This document shows, piece by piece, positions 1 to 6,224 of a stretch of 9,130 bases of DNA (positions within the stretch are counted from its first letter, which is position 1; every line of letters begins with the position of its first letter). The DNA comes from CS4-C045 sp964347545 (GTDB taxonomy: Bacteria; Planctomycetota; Planctomycetia; Pirellulales; UBA7805): positions 1 to 9,130 of the forward strand of contig CAYFZZ010000247.1 in the NCBI GenBank assembly GCA_964347545.1, given 5' to 3'. Made by a program: the position numbers and the translations under genes. The notes under the pieces are model-generated. The model saw only the letters and a list, made by a program, of their open reading frames with translations. It was not told the origin of the DNA and made no database searches.

Positions 1-1
1 C

Positions 2-82
2 GTCCCCGAGATGAACACAGAATTTGTAGCGGGTGCTGAGCGAACGGCCGGCGGCCTTTGCAGCGAGGATATGCTTGCATGA
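2..82 (+). CDS. Possible C-terminal end of an upstream gene (partial)
   Basis: One reading frame is open from the left edge for 26 codons and ends at a TGA at 80-82. This TGA overlaps the ATG of the next gene in the arrangement ATGA, which is typical of translationally coupled genes in an operon. The visible residues (ending in SEDMLA) match no family I recognise. In GC-rich DNA an open frame this short can arise by chance, so the overlap is the main argument. If it is real, the hypothetical gene that follows is a distal member of an operon starting outside the window. Confidence 0.35.
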   Translation, partial: VPEMNTEFVAGAERTAGGLCSEDMLA

Positions 83-822
83 GCGAATATGATTCTTTGA
101 GCGACGATTTTTACATCAACATGACGCTCAGCACCGAGATGGACCTGCCGGGCGGTCGCGAAGCGGTGCTGCATTTTTTCGAGCGGCTGCAGAAGACCTA
201 TCCTTCGATGCGGAACTTTTACTGCCGCGAGAAGGGCGATTTCGTCTTGGAAGAGGATAAAGGTCTGGGCCGTTACCGCTGGGTGGCTTTAGAGAACCGT
301 CGCATTTGTTCCGGACAGGTGAATCCCGCATCCGTGGAAGATGCTCTGCAGCAACATCGCCTGGTTCTGGAGATCGCACCTTACATGCTCTCGGTCAGCC
401 CCCTGGACTGCGAAGCGCTCGATTTGCTGTATGGTTTCGACTTCACTTACCGCGGCAACCACAATCAGTTGATCACCGAGGCGTTGGGGACGAGTTCTGC
501 GTTCGACCATATGCTGGAGAGCACGGGGGCGACGGTGATCAATCACGAGCCGAGTATCACGTTGGCCATGGACGAAGAATGCCGCCTGCAGGGTCGTTTG
601 AGCGTCGAGACGCGGACCAACGCTTACCATGTGCGGACCGGGGAGTATCCCGAGGACCAGTTGAGCGTCTACGTGACTGCTCGCCAGTACGGCAGCCTCG
701 ACCCTGACCACAACTTTGTCGACGCTTTGGGCCGATTAAGCCAGTTGTGCGGGGAGATGATCGAAAGGAGCGTCTCGGAGCATATCCTGCGCCCCTTGGC
801 CCGTACGATTGCCATGCGCTGA
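79..822 (+). CDS. Conserved-looking hypothetical protein, 247 aa
   Basis: I do not recognise the family. The frame opens at a TTG at 58, but I chose the ATG at 79. It has a GAGGA ribosome-binding site at 65-69 with 9 bases of spacing, and it gives an acidic N-terminus (MSEYDSLSDD). The protein is soluble, with no signal peptide or membrane segment, and has a normal mixed composition unlike the low-complexity proteins nearby. Notable stretches are an aromatic N-terminal half (FYINMTLSTEMDLPGGREAV, residues 11-30; YPSMRNFYCR, 41-50) and a central PYMLSVSPLDCEALDLLYGFDFTYRGNH region (101-128). The C-terminal helix-like segment contains LGRLSQLCGEMIERSV. The balanced composition and length suggest a real folded protein, perhaps a planctomycete-restricted family. 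Its function is unknown. It may be coupled to an upstream gene through an ATGA overlap. A 225-bp gap separates it from the next gene. Confidence 0.8.
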   Translation: MSEYDSLSDDFYINMTLSTEMDLPGGREAVLHFFERLQKTYPSMRNFYCREKGDFVLEEDKGLGRYRWVALENRRICSGQVNPASVEDALQQHRLVLEIAPYMLSVSPLDCEALDLLYGFDFTYRGNHNQLITEALGTSSAFDHMLESTGATVINHEPSITLAMDEECRLQGRLSVETRTNAYHVRTGEYPEDQLSVYVTARQYGSLDPDHNFVDALGRLSQLCGEMIERSVSEHILRPLARTIAMR

Positions 823-1047
823 CCCTAGCCCCGGGTGGCCCGCCCCGCCCTTGCATTCCTCAAAACCGGCAGGACGAGCGGCCCTGCGGGGCCTTCCATC
901 TGGCGATCCTTCTTCCCCTGGCCCGCTTGGGGACCGCGGTCGAATGGGCGACCTATGGTTTAGGGGAGACAAGCGACGCGAGGTGCGCCGCTAGGCTGGG
1001 AAAGAAAGCCACGTATTTTCTGAAGAGCGATTCAGGAGCCAGAACTC

Positions 1048-1518
1048 ATGTCCAAGCGCAACCGCAAACGCTATTTTGTCGATTTCCAGGTCCAGGGTGC
1101 TCTGCTGGTGCGGACCGCCGTCTATTGGGTTTTCTGCCTGTTTGGGGTGGCGACGATGTTGCTGGTCTGGCGGGTGTTCAGCGAGCCAGCGGCTCCCTTC
1201 GCTGTGCAATTACAGGAACTGTGGCAACGTTTTGCCCCCGCGCTGGTCGCCTCGCTGCTGCTACTGCCCTTGGTCATGATGGATACCGTCAGGACCAGTA
1301 ATCGTTTTGCTGGACCGATGTTTCGCCTACGGCGTTCGATGAAAGCCCTGGCATGTGGCGAGCGTGTCGAGCCGGTTTATTTTCGCGAGCACGATTTCTG
1401 GCGGGACTTGGCGCAAGATTTCAACGCCATCGCCGCCAAGCTGCACCCTCCCACGCTCGACTCCCAGCCCGCCCCGGCCGAGGGTGCCGAGCAGCATTCT
1501 GCGGTAACGGGCGTCTAG
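1048..1518 (+). CDS. Small membrane protein with HAMP-like C-terminal segment, 156 aa
   Basis: The ATG at 1048 follows an AGGAG at 1034-1038 with 9 bases of spacing. A basic N-terminus (MSKRNRKR) leads to a first hydrophobic helix at about residues 19-41 and a second at about 62-79, separated by a short loop of about 20 residues. Residues 83-132 resemble a HAMP linker. There is an N-R-F-A-G-P-M start with the conserved Pro90, a first amphipathic helix, a G-E-R-V-E-P-V connector, then D117-F and L-A-Q-D-F-N in the second helix. The tail (133-156) is Pro/Ala-rich and probably disordered. HAMP domains normally relay signals from a membrane sensor to a kinase, cyclase or methyl-accepting domain. 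No output domain is present here, so the protein could be a stand-alone signal-coupling subunit or a structural relic. The topology and HAMP reading come from sequence pattern only. It converges on the gene at 1579-2514. Confidence 0.78.
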   Translation: MSKRNRKRYFVDFQVQGALLVRTAVYWVFCLFGVATMLLVWRVFSEPAAPFAVQLQELWQRFAPALVASLLLLPLVMMDTVRTSNRFAGPMFRLRRSMKALACGERVEPVYFREHDFWRDLAQDFNAIAAKLHPPTLDSQPAPAEGAEQHSAVTGV

Positions 1519-1540
1519 CCGGGAAGAGCTCGCCCCGGGG

Positions 1541-1570
1541 GCCGTCCGCTGGCTGGGCGGGTCCGACGGC
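1541..1570. terminator. Weak hairpin between convergent genes
   Basis: A GCCGTC / GACGGC stem (1541-1546 with 1565-1570) encloses an 18-base loop, in the 60-bp gap between two convergent genes. No T-run follows on either strand and the loop is long. It is a possible bidirectional termination structure chosen mainly for its location. Confidence 0.2.
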
Positions 1571-1578
1571 AGCAGGCC

Positions 1579-2514
1579 TTACTTGGCCTGGTCCTGACTT
1601 CCTCGGCTGGGCCGACCGCGGCCGCGACGGCTGCGGCTGCGACCGGTGCTTTTGGCCGCTCGGGCCCGCGCTTCCTTGTTCGCTGCGACCACTACGCCCA
1701 CGGCTTCGTCCCAGGTCGGAATATTCCGGTGCTTGGTTCTTCTGCCCTCCGAGGCATCGGCCGAGCCACCCTCCAGCTCTTCCCCCTCTTCCTCAGCAAG
1801 ATCATCCTCGTCCAGCTCGTCCTCCAGCCCTCCGGGCGCCTCGGCTGCCGAGCTGTCCTGGTCTGCTTCCTGTTCGTCGGCGCGACGAGCGCCGCGACGA
1901 CCGCGGCGGCGCCGGCGGCGACGCGGCCGATCCGATTTTTCCTCTGCCTCCTCCCGCTCAACACCCACCCCTTCCTCAGCGACAAGCTGCTCGACGTCTT
2001 CTGCCGGTTCCTCCGATTGGAAGTCGACTGCCAGATCGATATGTTCTACATCGATCGAGAAGTTTTCGGCTTGGGCGGCCGAACTGTCATCGGCCAGCTG
2101 CGACCGGCGTCCGCGATCCCGTCCCCTGGCAGCTCGATCGCCGCGCGACGCCTGCTCTGCTCGGTCTCCCCTCCTTTTGCGACCAGCGGCTGCGGGCCGG
2201 TCACTTGGGGCCACGGCCGGCCTTTCCTGGATGTCCTTTTCCGCTTCCGGCGTAAGGGGTTCTTTCGCCGGTGGAGCTTTGCCTGCAGGGGCTGAGGCGT
2301 CACGGATGCCAAAGTCGGAAGCCAGCTGGTCCCAGCCGGCGGCCGGTGGCGGGGCCATGGCCCCCTTGGAACGGACGGTGTCGAATTCAGGTGGCGTATC
2401 CGCGATGGTTTTGGGTTGCTCGACCGCCGGCTGCTGCCCTCTGTCTGACTGCGGCTGGGCCCCGAGGTCGGTAACCAGTTCCGCCCAATGGCTGTCTTTG
2501 CTTGGATCTGTCAT
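1579..2514 (-). CDS. Mixed-charge, probably disordered Arg/Glu-rich protein, 311 aa
   Basis: The open frame extends upstream to 2958. I chose the ATG at 2514 because the longer extension is arbitrary Arg/Pro-rich sequence running across the divergent DUF1080 gene, and MTDPSKDSHW looks like a genuine N-terminus. The ribosome-binding site is weak. The layout is modular. Two copies of W-x2-L-x2-D-[LF]-G occur at residues 10-18 and 61-69. Arg-rich blocks lie at about 112-137 and 196-211 (seven Arg in a row at 198-204), and a strongly acidic block at about 213-256. Then comes a folded-looking motif, RNIPTWDEAVGVVVAANKEA (263-282), and an RGR-type basic tail (290-305). Alternating Arg and Glu/Asp blocks recall the disordered parts of RNase E-like or nucleoid/RNA-binding proteins. 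No catalytic domain is visible, so nucleic-acid binding is only an inference. It is divergent from the DUF1080 gene and convergent with the HAMP-like gene. Confidence 0.78.
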   Translation of the reverse strand: MTDPSKDSHWAELVTDLGAQPQSDRGQQPAVEQPKTIADTPPEFDTVRSKGAMAPPPAAGWDQLASDFGIRDASAPAGKAPPAKEPLTPEAEKDIQERPAVAPSDRPAAAGRKRRGDRAEQASRGDRAARGRDRGRRSQLADDSSAAQAENFSIDVEHIDLAVDFQSEEPAEDVEQLVAEEGVGVEREEAEEKSDRPRRRRRRRGRRGARRADEQEADQDSSAAEAPGGLEDELDEDDLAEEEGEELEGGSADASEGRRTKHRNIPTWDEAVGVVVAANKEARARAAKSTGRSRSRRGRGRPSRGSQDQAK

Positions 2515-2710
2515 ACTTGCTTTCTTGCTGGACCGGCCCCGCCGAGTTGTCCGACTGTCGCACCGCCGGCTACCGGGTTGAATGAAATTAATCCCTCTCC
2601 ATGATATGGCCTGGCGACCTCGGCGGAAAGCCGGATTCCGCGGCCTGTGGATGCGAGGGCCTGTCCTGGCGGGGGGGGCCACGAGAGGTGGTCTTGGTCG
2701 GGGGAAATCC

Positions 2711-3460
2711 ATGTTCCTGCTGCGTTGGAGCTGGACGATGTTGCTGATCCTGGCTGCGGTCAGCCTGCAGCAGACGGCGGCGGGCCGCCCACCGCACCGC
2801 CGCTGCGGGCGTCCTTCGGCACCCCTGCCCGCCAGTTCGGCCGCGGCGGCCGGGCCCGCGGCAACCGCCCCGGCCGGCGGGCGGCCAAGCCCCGCCGCTG
2901 CGGTGCGTCTGTTCGACGGCCGGACCCTGCAGGGGTGGAAGATCCCGGAGCGGTTCACCTTCGACGCTCACGGACCCGTCCGCGTCCGGGACGGCCGGAT
3001 CGAGCTGGGGGCGGGCAGCCCGGCGACCGGCATCGTATGGGCCGCCGAGCCCCCGCGGATGGACTATGAATTGAACTTGGAAGCGATGCGGACCGAGGGG
3101 AGCGATTTCTTTTGTGGGGTAACGTTTCCCGTGGGCCCCCAGTCCTGTTCCCTCATTGTCGGTGGCTGGGGGGGTGGGCTGGTGGGCCTGTCCAATGTCG
3201 ACGGGATGCCCGCCAACGAGAACGAGACAACCAGCCACCAACGGTTCACCCAACACAAGTGGTACCGCATCCGGCTGCGGGTCCAGGCGGACCGAATCGA
3301 GGTCTGGATTGACGATCGCCAGGTGATCCAGCTGCCGACGGCTGACCGCGAGTTTTCTATCTGGTGGGAACAGGAACCTTTACAACCGCTGGGCATCGCC
3401 ACCTGGTATACGGCCGCTGCCCTGCGGAATATAACGCTGCGACGGCTGGGCCGGGAATAA
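2711..3460 (+). CDS. Exported DUF1080 (concanavalin-like) domain protein, 249 aa
   Basis: The open frame begins at 2582, but the ATG at 2711 gives a clean signal peptide: a short basic/aromatic start (MFLLRW), a hydrophobic core at about residues 8-19, and a likely cut near TAA-G (22-25). A purine-rich GGGGGAAA lies just upstream. A Pro/Ala-rich linker (26-63) follows. The DUF1080 / 3-keto-disaccharide hydrolase-type fold then opens with VRLFDGRTLQGWK (65-77), the family's LFDGxTLxGW signature. Later strands include HKWYRIRLRV (182-191), EVWIDDRQV (197-205) and the closing LRNITLRRL (238-246). DUF1080 proteins are abundant in planctomycetes and related phyla, and some hydrolyse 3-keto-glycosides. 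Others are non-catalytic sugar-binding modules, so the activity of this single-domain form is uncertain. It probably acts in the periplasm or outside the cell. Codons before 2711 are unlikely to be translated. Confidence 0.88.
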   Translation: MFLLRWSWTMLLILAAVSLQQTAAGRPPHRRCGRPSAPLPASSAAAAGPAATAPAGGRPSPAAAVRLFDGRTLQGWKIPERFTFDAHGPVRVRDGRIELGAGSPATGIVWAAEPPRMDYELNLEAMRTEGSDFFCGVTFPVGPQSCSLIVGGWGGGLVGLSNVDGMPANENETTSHQRFTQHKWYRIRLRVQADRIEVWIDDRQVIQLPTADREFSIWWEQEPLQPLGIATWYTAAALRNITLRRLGRE

Positions 3461-3472
3461 AAAGGAAAGAGG

Positions 3473-3514
3473 GAAGGCAGAAGGCAGAAGGTAGAAGACA
3501 GAAGAGGGAAGGGA
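3473..3514. repeat. Purine-rich 7-bp tandem array (six units)
   Basis: Six consecutive heptads read GAAGGCA, GAAGGCA, GAAGGTA, GAAGACA, GAAGAGG, GAAGGGA. A degenerate unit may precede them. All bases on the plus strand are purines except a few C/T at positions 6 and 5 of the unit. The array starts 12 bases after the DUF1080 stop and ends about 50 bases before the next ATG. It resembles heptanucleotide tandem repeats dispersed in some bacterial genomes, such as the cyanobacterial STRR class. The minus-strand translation across it is a meaningless Leu/Ser/Phe string. Confidence 0.75.
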
Positions 3515-3565
3515 AAAAGTGGCGGTCGCAGTTTTGAGCGGGCGACTTGAACTGGGGAGTGGGGG

Positions 3566-4849
3566 ATGAGTGGTGAGACGAAAGGCGACGCGGGACCGCC
3601 TTACGTGGAAGAGGTGGAACTGCGCGGTCACATCATTGACAGCCTCTTGTTGCCCAAAATCCTGGACTGCATCACGACCGCCGGCGGCTCGTTCTTGATC
3701 AAAGAAATTTCTGTCGGCCAGCACCGCGCGGACCCGAGTTCGGCGCTGATCCAAGTCGGTGCCGATTCGCCCGACCAGCTGCAGGAAATCCTGGCGACCA
3801 TTGGCGACCACGGTGCGGTTCCGACCCACACTCAAGACGCTTGCCTGGAGGCCGCCGATATCGCTGGCGCCTTTCCCGAGGGCTTTTACAGCTCAACCAA
3901 CCAACGGACCGAGCTGCGGGTGCACGGGCAGTGGATCGCCGTGAGGGACCAAGAGATGGATTGCGGCCTGACGGTCGACCCTCAAAGGGGGACAGCGCGG
4001 TGTGTGCCGATGAGCGAAGTGGTGGTGGGGATGCCGATCGTCACCGGGCATGCGGGGATCCGGGTGATCCCGGAGGAACGGCGGACCGAGGGGCAGGTTT
4101 TTGAATTCATGAGCAGTGAGGTGTCGACGGAAAAACCGAAAGGAGCCGCGATGCGGCAGATCGCGCGGGAAATGTTTCGCGCGCGACACAACGGCGAACG
4201 GATCTGCGTGGTGGCGGGGCCCGCCATCGTGCACACCGGCAGCGGAGAACACTTCTGCCGCCTGGTACGGGGAGGCTACGTCGACCTGCTGTTGGCCGGC
4301 AACGCCCTGGCCACGCATGACATCGAACAAGCCATGTTTGGGACCAGCCTGGGGGTGCATCTCGAGCTGGGCCATCTGGCCGAAGCAGGGCACGAGCATC
4401 ATTTGCGGGCTATCAATCGCGTACGCCGAGCGGGCAGCATTCGAGAGGCGGTGGACACGGGGATCCTTACCAGCGGGATCATGTACGAATGCGTGCAGGC
4501 CGGGGTCGATTATGTCCTGGCCGGCAGCATTCGTGACGACGGTCCCCTCCCGGACGTGATCACCGACGCCCTGGAAGCTCAACGGATCATGCGCACCAAA
4601 CTGCGCGATGTGACCTTCTGCCTGATGGTCGCCACCACGTTGCACTCCATTGCCGTGGGCAACCTGCTACCCTCTTGGGTCCGGGTGGTCTGCGTGGATA
4701 TCAATCCGTCTACGGCCATCAAGCTGAACGACCGCGGTTCGTTTCAAACCGTGGGGCTGGTAACGGATGTGCAACCCTTCCTGCGGGTGCTGGTCCAGGA
4801 GATCGAAGCCCTGGAGGCCAGCCAGCCGGCTGGGCCGCCAAATCCTTAG
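3566..4849 (+). CDS. COG1915/TIGR00300 family protein, probable ornithine cyclodeaminase (ArgZ/AgrE C-terminal type), 427 aa
   Basis: The ATG at 3566 follows GGGGAG (3554-3559) with 6 bases of spacing. Residues about 11-110 match the small N-terminal domain shared with lysine-ketoglutarate reductase/saccharopine dehydrogenase-like proteins (VELRGHIIDSLLLPKILD). Residues about 190-415 match the nucleotide-binding part of COG1915: VVAGPAIVHTG (215-225, dinucleotide-binding glycine region), LLLAGNALATHDIE (241-254), GHEHHLRAIN (275-284), LAGSIRDDGPLPDVITD (318-334), LHSIAVGNLLPS (359-370) and VDINPSTAIKL (377-387). In cyanobacterial ArgZ/AgrE this region converts ornithine to proline and ammonia with NAD(H). 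An archaeal stand-alone homologue is reported to do the same. The arginine-dihydrolase module that forms the front of ArgZ/AgrE is absent, so ornithine would have to come from elsewhere. Assignment to the family is strong; the exact reaction is inferred. It appears to be a single-gene unit ending at the hairpins near 5052-5100. Confidence 0.88.
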   Translation: MSGETKGDAGPPYVEEVELRGHIIDSLLLPKILDCITTAGGSFLIKEISVGQHRADPSSALIQVGADSPDQLQEILATIGDHGAVPTHTQDACLEAADIAGAFPEGFYSSTNQRTELRVHGQWIAVRDQEMDCGLTVDPQRGTARCVPMSEVVVGMPIVTGHAGIRVIPEERRTEGQVFEFMSSEVSTEKPKGAAMRQIAREMFRARHNGERICVVAGPAIVHTGSGEHFCRLVRGGYVDLLLAGNALATHDIEQAMFGTSLGVHLELGHLAEAGHEHHLRAINRVRRAGSIREAVDTGILTSGIMYECVQAGVDYVLAGSIRDDGPLPDVITDALEAQRIMRTKLRDVTFCLMVATTLHSIAVGNLLPSWVRVVCVDINPSTAIKLNDRGSFQTVGLVTDVQPFLRVLVQEIEALEASQPAGPPNP

Positions 4850-5051
4850 GGACGGCTGGCACCCGGGCACCTCCCCGGCCCCCCACCGGTCGCCCCGGGA
4901 AAAAACGAGGAAAAAACGCATTCTGGTCTGGGCAGGACTGGCCACCCTGGTGACGACGCGCGGTGTGGCGGACCTGCCGCTGGATGCGGCACTTGCCGGG
5001 ACCCAGGTCCTGAGCCACGCACCCTAGAGGTGCAACGACCTGAGAGGATCT

Positions 5052-5100
5052 GCCTGAGGAATCAGGCGGTTCGGTCAACCAGTCGTCTGGTTGATGATTT
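5052..5100 (+). terminator. Tandem hairpins with T-run, likely intrinsic terminator
   Basis: The first hairpin is GCCTGA-ggaa-TCAGGC (5052-5067, GNRA-type loop). The second is TCAACCAG-tcgt-CTGGTTGA (5075-5094), a perfect 8-bp stem. It is followed on the plus strand by TGATTTTTTC, giving six T residues at 5098-5103. In this orientation it would stop transcription from the gene ending at 4849, about 225 bases upstream. The second hairpin overlaps the last codons and stop of the opposing gene. Its T-run favours plus-strand termination only. Confidence 0.6.
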
Positions 5101-5482
5101 TTTCGCTCAACTGCAAAGCCCGCGCCCGCAGCTCGTCCAGCTCGTCCATCATCCGCTCGACCTTGGCCTGGTTCTGCCCTGCTTTGCACATCTTGGCAGT
5201 CAGCTTTTGATAGGTGCTGTTCCAGCTGAGCCACAGCATCAGGGCCTCTTGCCATTCGGGCACCGGCTGGACGTCCTCCTCTCGAGCGGCTTCGTACGCC
5301 CTGGCTTCTGCCACATCTTCGGGCCTGAGCCTTGCGGTCCGGAGAGGAATCCGATTGTCGCGCCGGTTGTGAATCCCCTTAAAGGGCGCCTGCTGACCGG
5401 CTGTCCCAGTCCGCCCCGGGCTGGCGGGCGATGCGGGGGCAGATTGCGGGGGCGACGGCGGTCTCTTCAACCTGGTACTCAT
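5075..5482 (-). CDS. Small hypothetical protein with helical C-terminus, 135 aa
   Basis: The frame is open from an ATG at 5545, but the ATG at 5482 has an AGGGAG seven bases upstream and gives the more natural start MSTRLKRPP. The first 45 residues are Pro/Ser/Ala-rich and basic, probably disordered. The remainder looks folded and helical: RIPLRTARLRPEDVAEARAY, then WQEALMLWLSWNSTYQKLTAKM, then an amphipathic coiled-coil-like helix (KVERMMDELDELRARALQLSEKI). There is no signal peptide, membrane segment or catalytic motif. I do not recognise the family. The regular heptad-like spacing and the difference in composition between the two halves support a real protein. The stop codon lies inside the terminator hairpin of the convergent upstream gene. 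The 3' ends of the two genes are about 225 bases apart. Confidence 0.68.
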   Translation of the reverse strand: MSTRLKRPPSPPQSAPASPASPGRTGTAGQQAPFKGIHNRRDNRIPLRTARLRPEDVAEARAYEAAREEDVQPVPEWQEALMLWLSWNSTYQKLTAKMCKAGQNQAKVERMMDELDELRARALQLSEKIINQTTG

Positions 5483-5892
5483 TCCTGCTCTCCCTTGCGA
5501 TTCGAGTAACTTTCGGGCTTTCCATGCCAAACGAACGCGTTTCACCGAGGTTGCATCGCCAACGCGGTGCCTGTTCAGCGTCTACTGTCAAGCGCCCAGC
5601 GGCGGAAGTAACCTCTCTCTATTTCCAGATCTATTATTCCCCCACGGCCGGCAGGTGACAAGAGAATTCTGCGAAAAATACCCGGCAAATGGGGGGGAAA
5701 ACCAGAGCCTGGCCTGCCGGTTCCGGAAAATATTCCCTGTTTTCTCCAGGCGGCAGGGTTGCGCCTGGGGGAATCCCCCACCCGTCGCGGGTCGGCAGCC
5801 ACCAGACGGATGGGAAAATCCGCCGCAGAAGCCAGGGGGGGCGGGACCCTGGCCGAGCGTCCGCGCTCACCTGGTCCCCGCTGCCAATCTGG
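5483..5892. other. Noncoding interval with several short inverted repeats
   Basis: No convincing gene is present in these 410 bases between two minus-strand genes. Visible structure includes CCGGCAGG (5648-5655) inverted as CCTGCCGG (5713-5720). Three abutting hairpins follow: CAGGCG/CGCCTG (5747-5767), TGGGGG-aat-CCCCCA (5766-5780) and ACCCG-tcg-CGGGT (5780-5792). Another stem, GCCAGGG/CCCTGGC, lies at 5831-5853. Open frames here are short and rich in Gly/Pro/Arg, as expected of random GC-rich DNA. The promoter of the gene starting at 5482 must lie here. A TTGACA-like box is seen on the minus strand near 5585, but no matching -10 box is found. Confidence 0.5.
5831..5853 (-). terminator. Possible terminator of the thiD-GYD unit
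   Basis: On the minus strand GCCAGGG and CCCTGGC form a 7-bp GC stem with a 9-base loop. It is followed by TTCT, about 40 bases after the GYD gene stop. The position fits a terminator, but the T-tract is poor. Confidence 0.3.
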
Positions 5893-6177
5893 TCAGAGTT
5901 CGTCGACCATGGCATCAAATTCGTCGACGGGGATGGCAGCCGCGGTGCTGAACGAGATGCCTGTCAATCTTCCCAAAGCCATCGAGGCTTTCATGGCGTC
6001 GGTCATCCGCCCAAACTCGACGATAAAGATCAGGTCGTGTTCGCCCAGCAGGGCGTAGACTTCGCGGACTCGACCGCCGAGTTTTTCGATAAGCTGTCGA
6101 GCTTCGTCGGTCCGCTGACGGCTCATCTTGTGAATTGCATCCGACGAATATTTTCCCAGCAGGAAAAACGTGTTCAT
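5893..6177 (-). CDS. GYD-domain protein, 94 aa
   Basis: The full length fits the GYD domain family (Pfam GYD, about 90-95 residues), small dimeric alpha/beta-barrel-like proteins of unresolved function. The sequence follows the family pattern. It has a first strand FFLLGKYSS (4-12), then a helix with TDEARQLIEKLGGRV (23-37). The central hairpin is VYALLGEHDLIFIVEF (40-55), containing the G-x-x-D core that gives the family its name. A helix with MKASMALGRLTGISFSTAAA (62-81) follows, then a C-terminal acidic helix. The ATG at 6177 is preceded by a weak AGAAAG. It lies 47 bases downstream of thiD on the same strand and is probably cotranscribed. The spacer is unusually AT-rich for this window, so an internal promoter is possible. 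The role is unknown; thiamine metabolism is suggested only by position. Confidence 0.85.
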   Translation of the reverse strand: MNTFFLLGKYSSDAIHKMSRQRTDEARQLIEKLGGRVREVYALLGEHDLIFIVEFGRMTDAMKASMALGRLTGISFSTAAAIPVDEFDAMVDEL

Positions 6178-6224
6178 GGCCAGAATCTTTCTTAAATTAG
6201 TTTGCGTATATCATTCGGCGCGTT

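Noticed and set aside
880..893. GGCCC-tgcg-GGGCC hairpin after the first gene
   Set aside because: The stem is only 5 bp in very GC-rich DNA and is followed by TTCC rather than a T-run.
747..1301. 184-codon plus-strand open frame bridging two genes
   Set aside because: It overlaps the end of the first gene and half of the HAMP-like gene in another frame, and has no family signature.
1353..2255. 300-codon plus-strand open frame
   Set aside because: It begins inside the HAMP-like gene and crosses the stop/stop junction into the minus-strand gene. The product is a Pro/Arg/Leu-rich shadow with no motif or ribosome-binding site.
1646..2581. 311-codon plus-strand Ser/Arg-rich open frame
   Set aside because: It is the complement of the Arg/Glu-rich codons of the 1579-2514 gene. 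Poly-Ser and poly-Arg runs come from reverse reading of GAG/GAA and CGN codons.
2578..2606. TTGAAT-17 bp-ATGATA promoter candidate for the DUF1080 gene
   Set aside because: The spacing is right, but the -10 hexamer matches TATAAT poorly. It is too weak to list as a promoter.
2582..2710. N-terminal extension of the DUF1080 protein from the ATG at 2582
   Set aside because: It would place 43 Arg/Gly-rich residues before an evident signal peptide, in a divergent promoter region.
3893..4645. 250-codon minus-strand open frame
   Set aside because: It lies entirely antisense within the strongly recognisable COG1915 gene.
4975..4991. TGCCGC-tggat-GCGGCA hairpin as terminator of the COG1915 gene
   Set aside because: No T-run follows; the hairpins at 5052-5100 are the better candidate.
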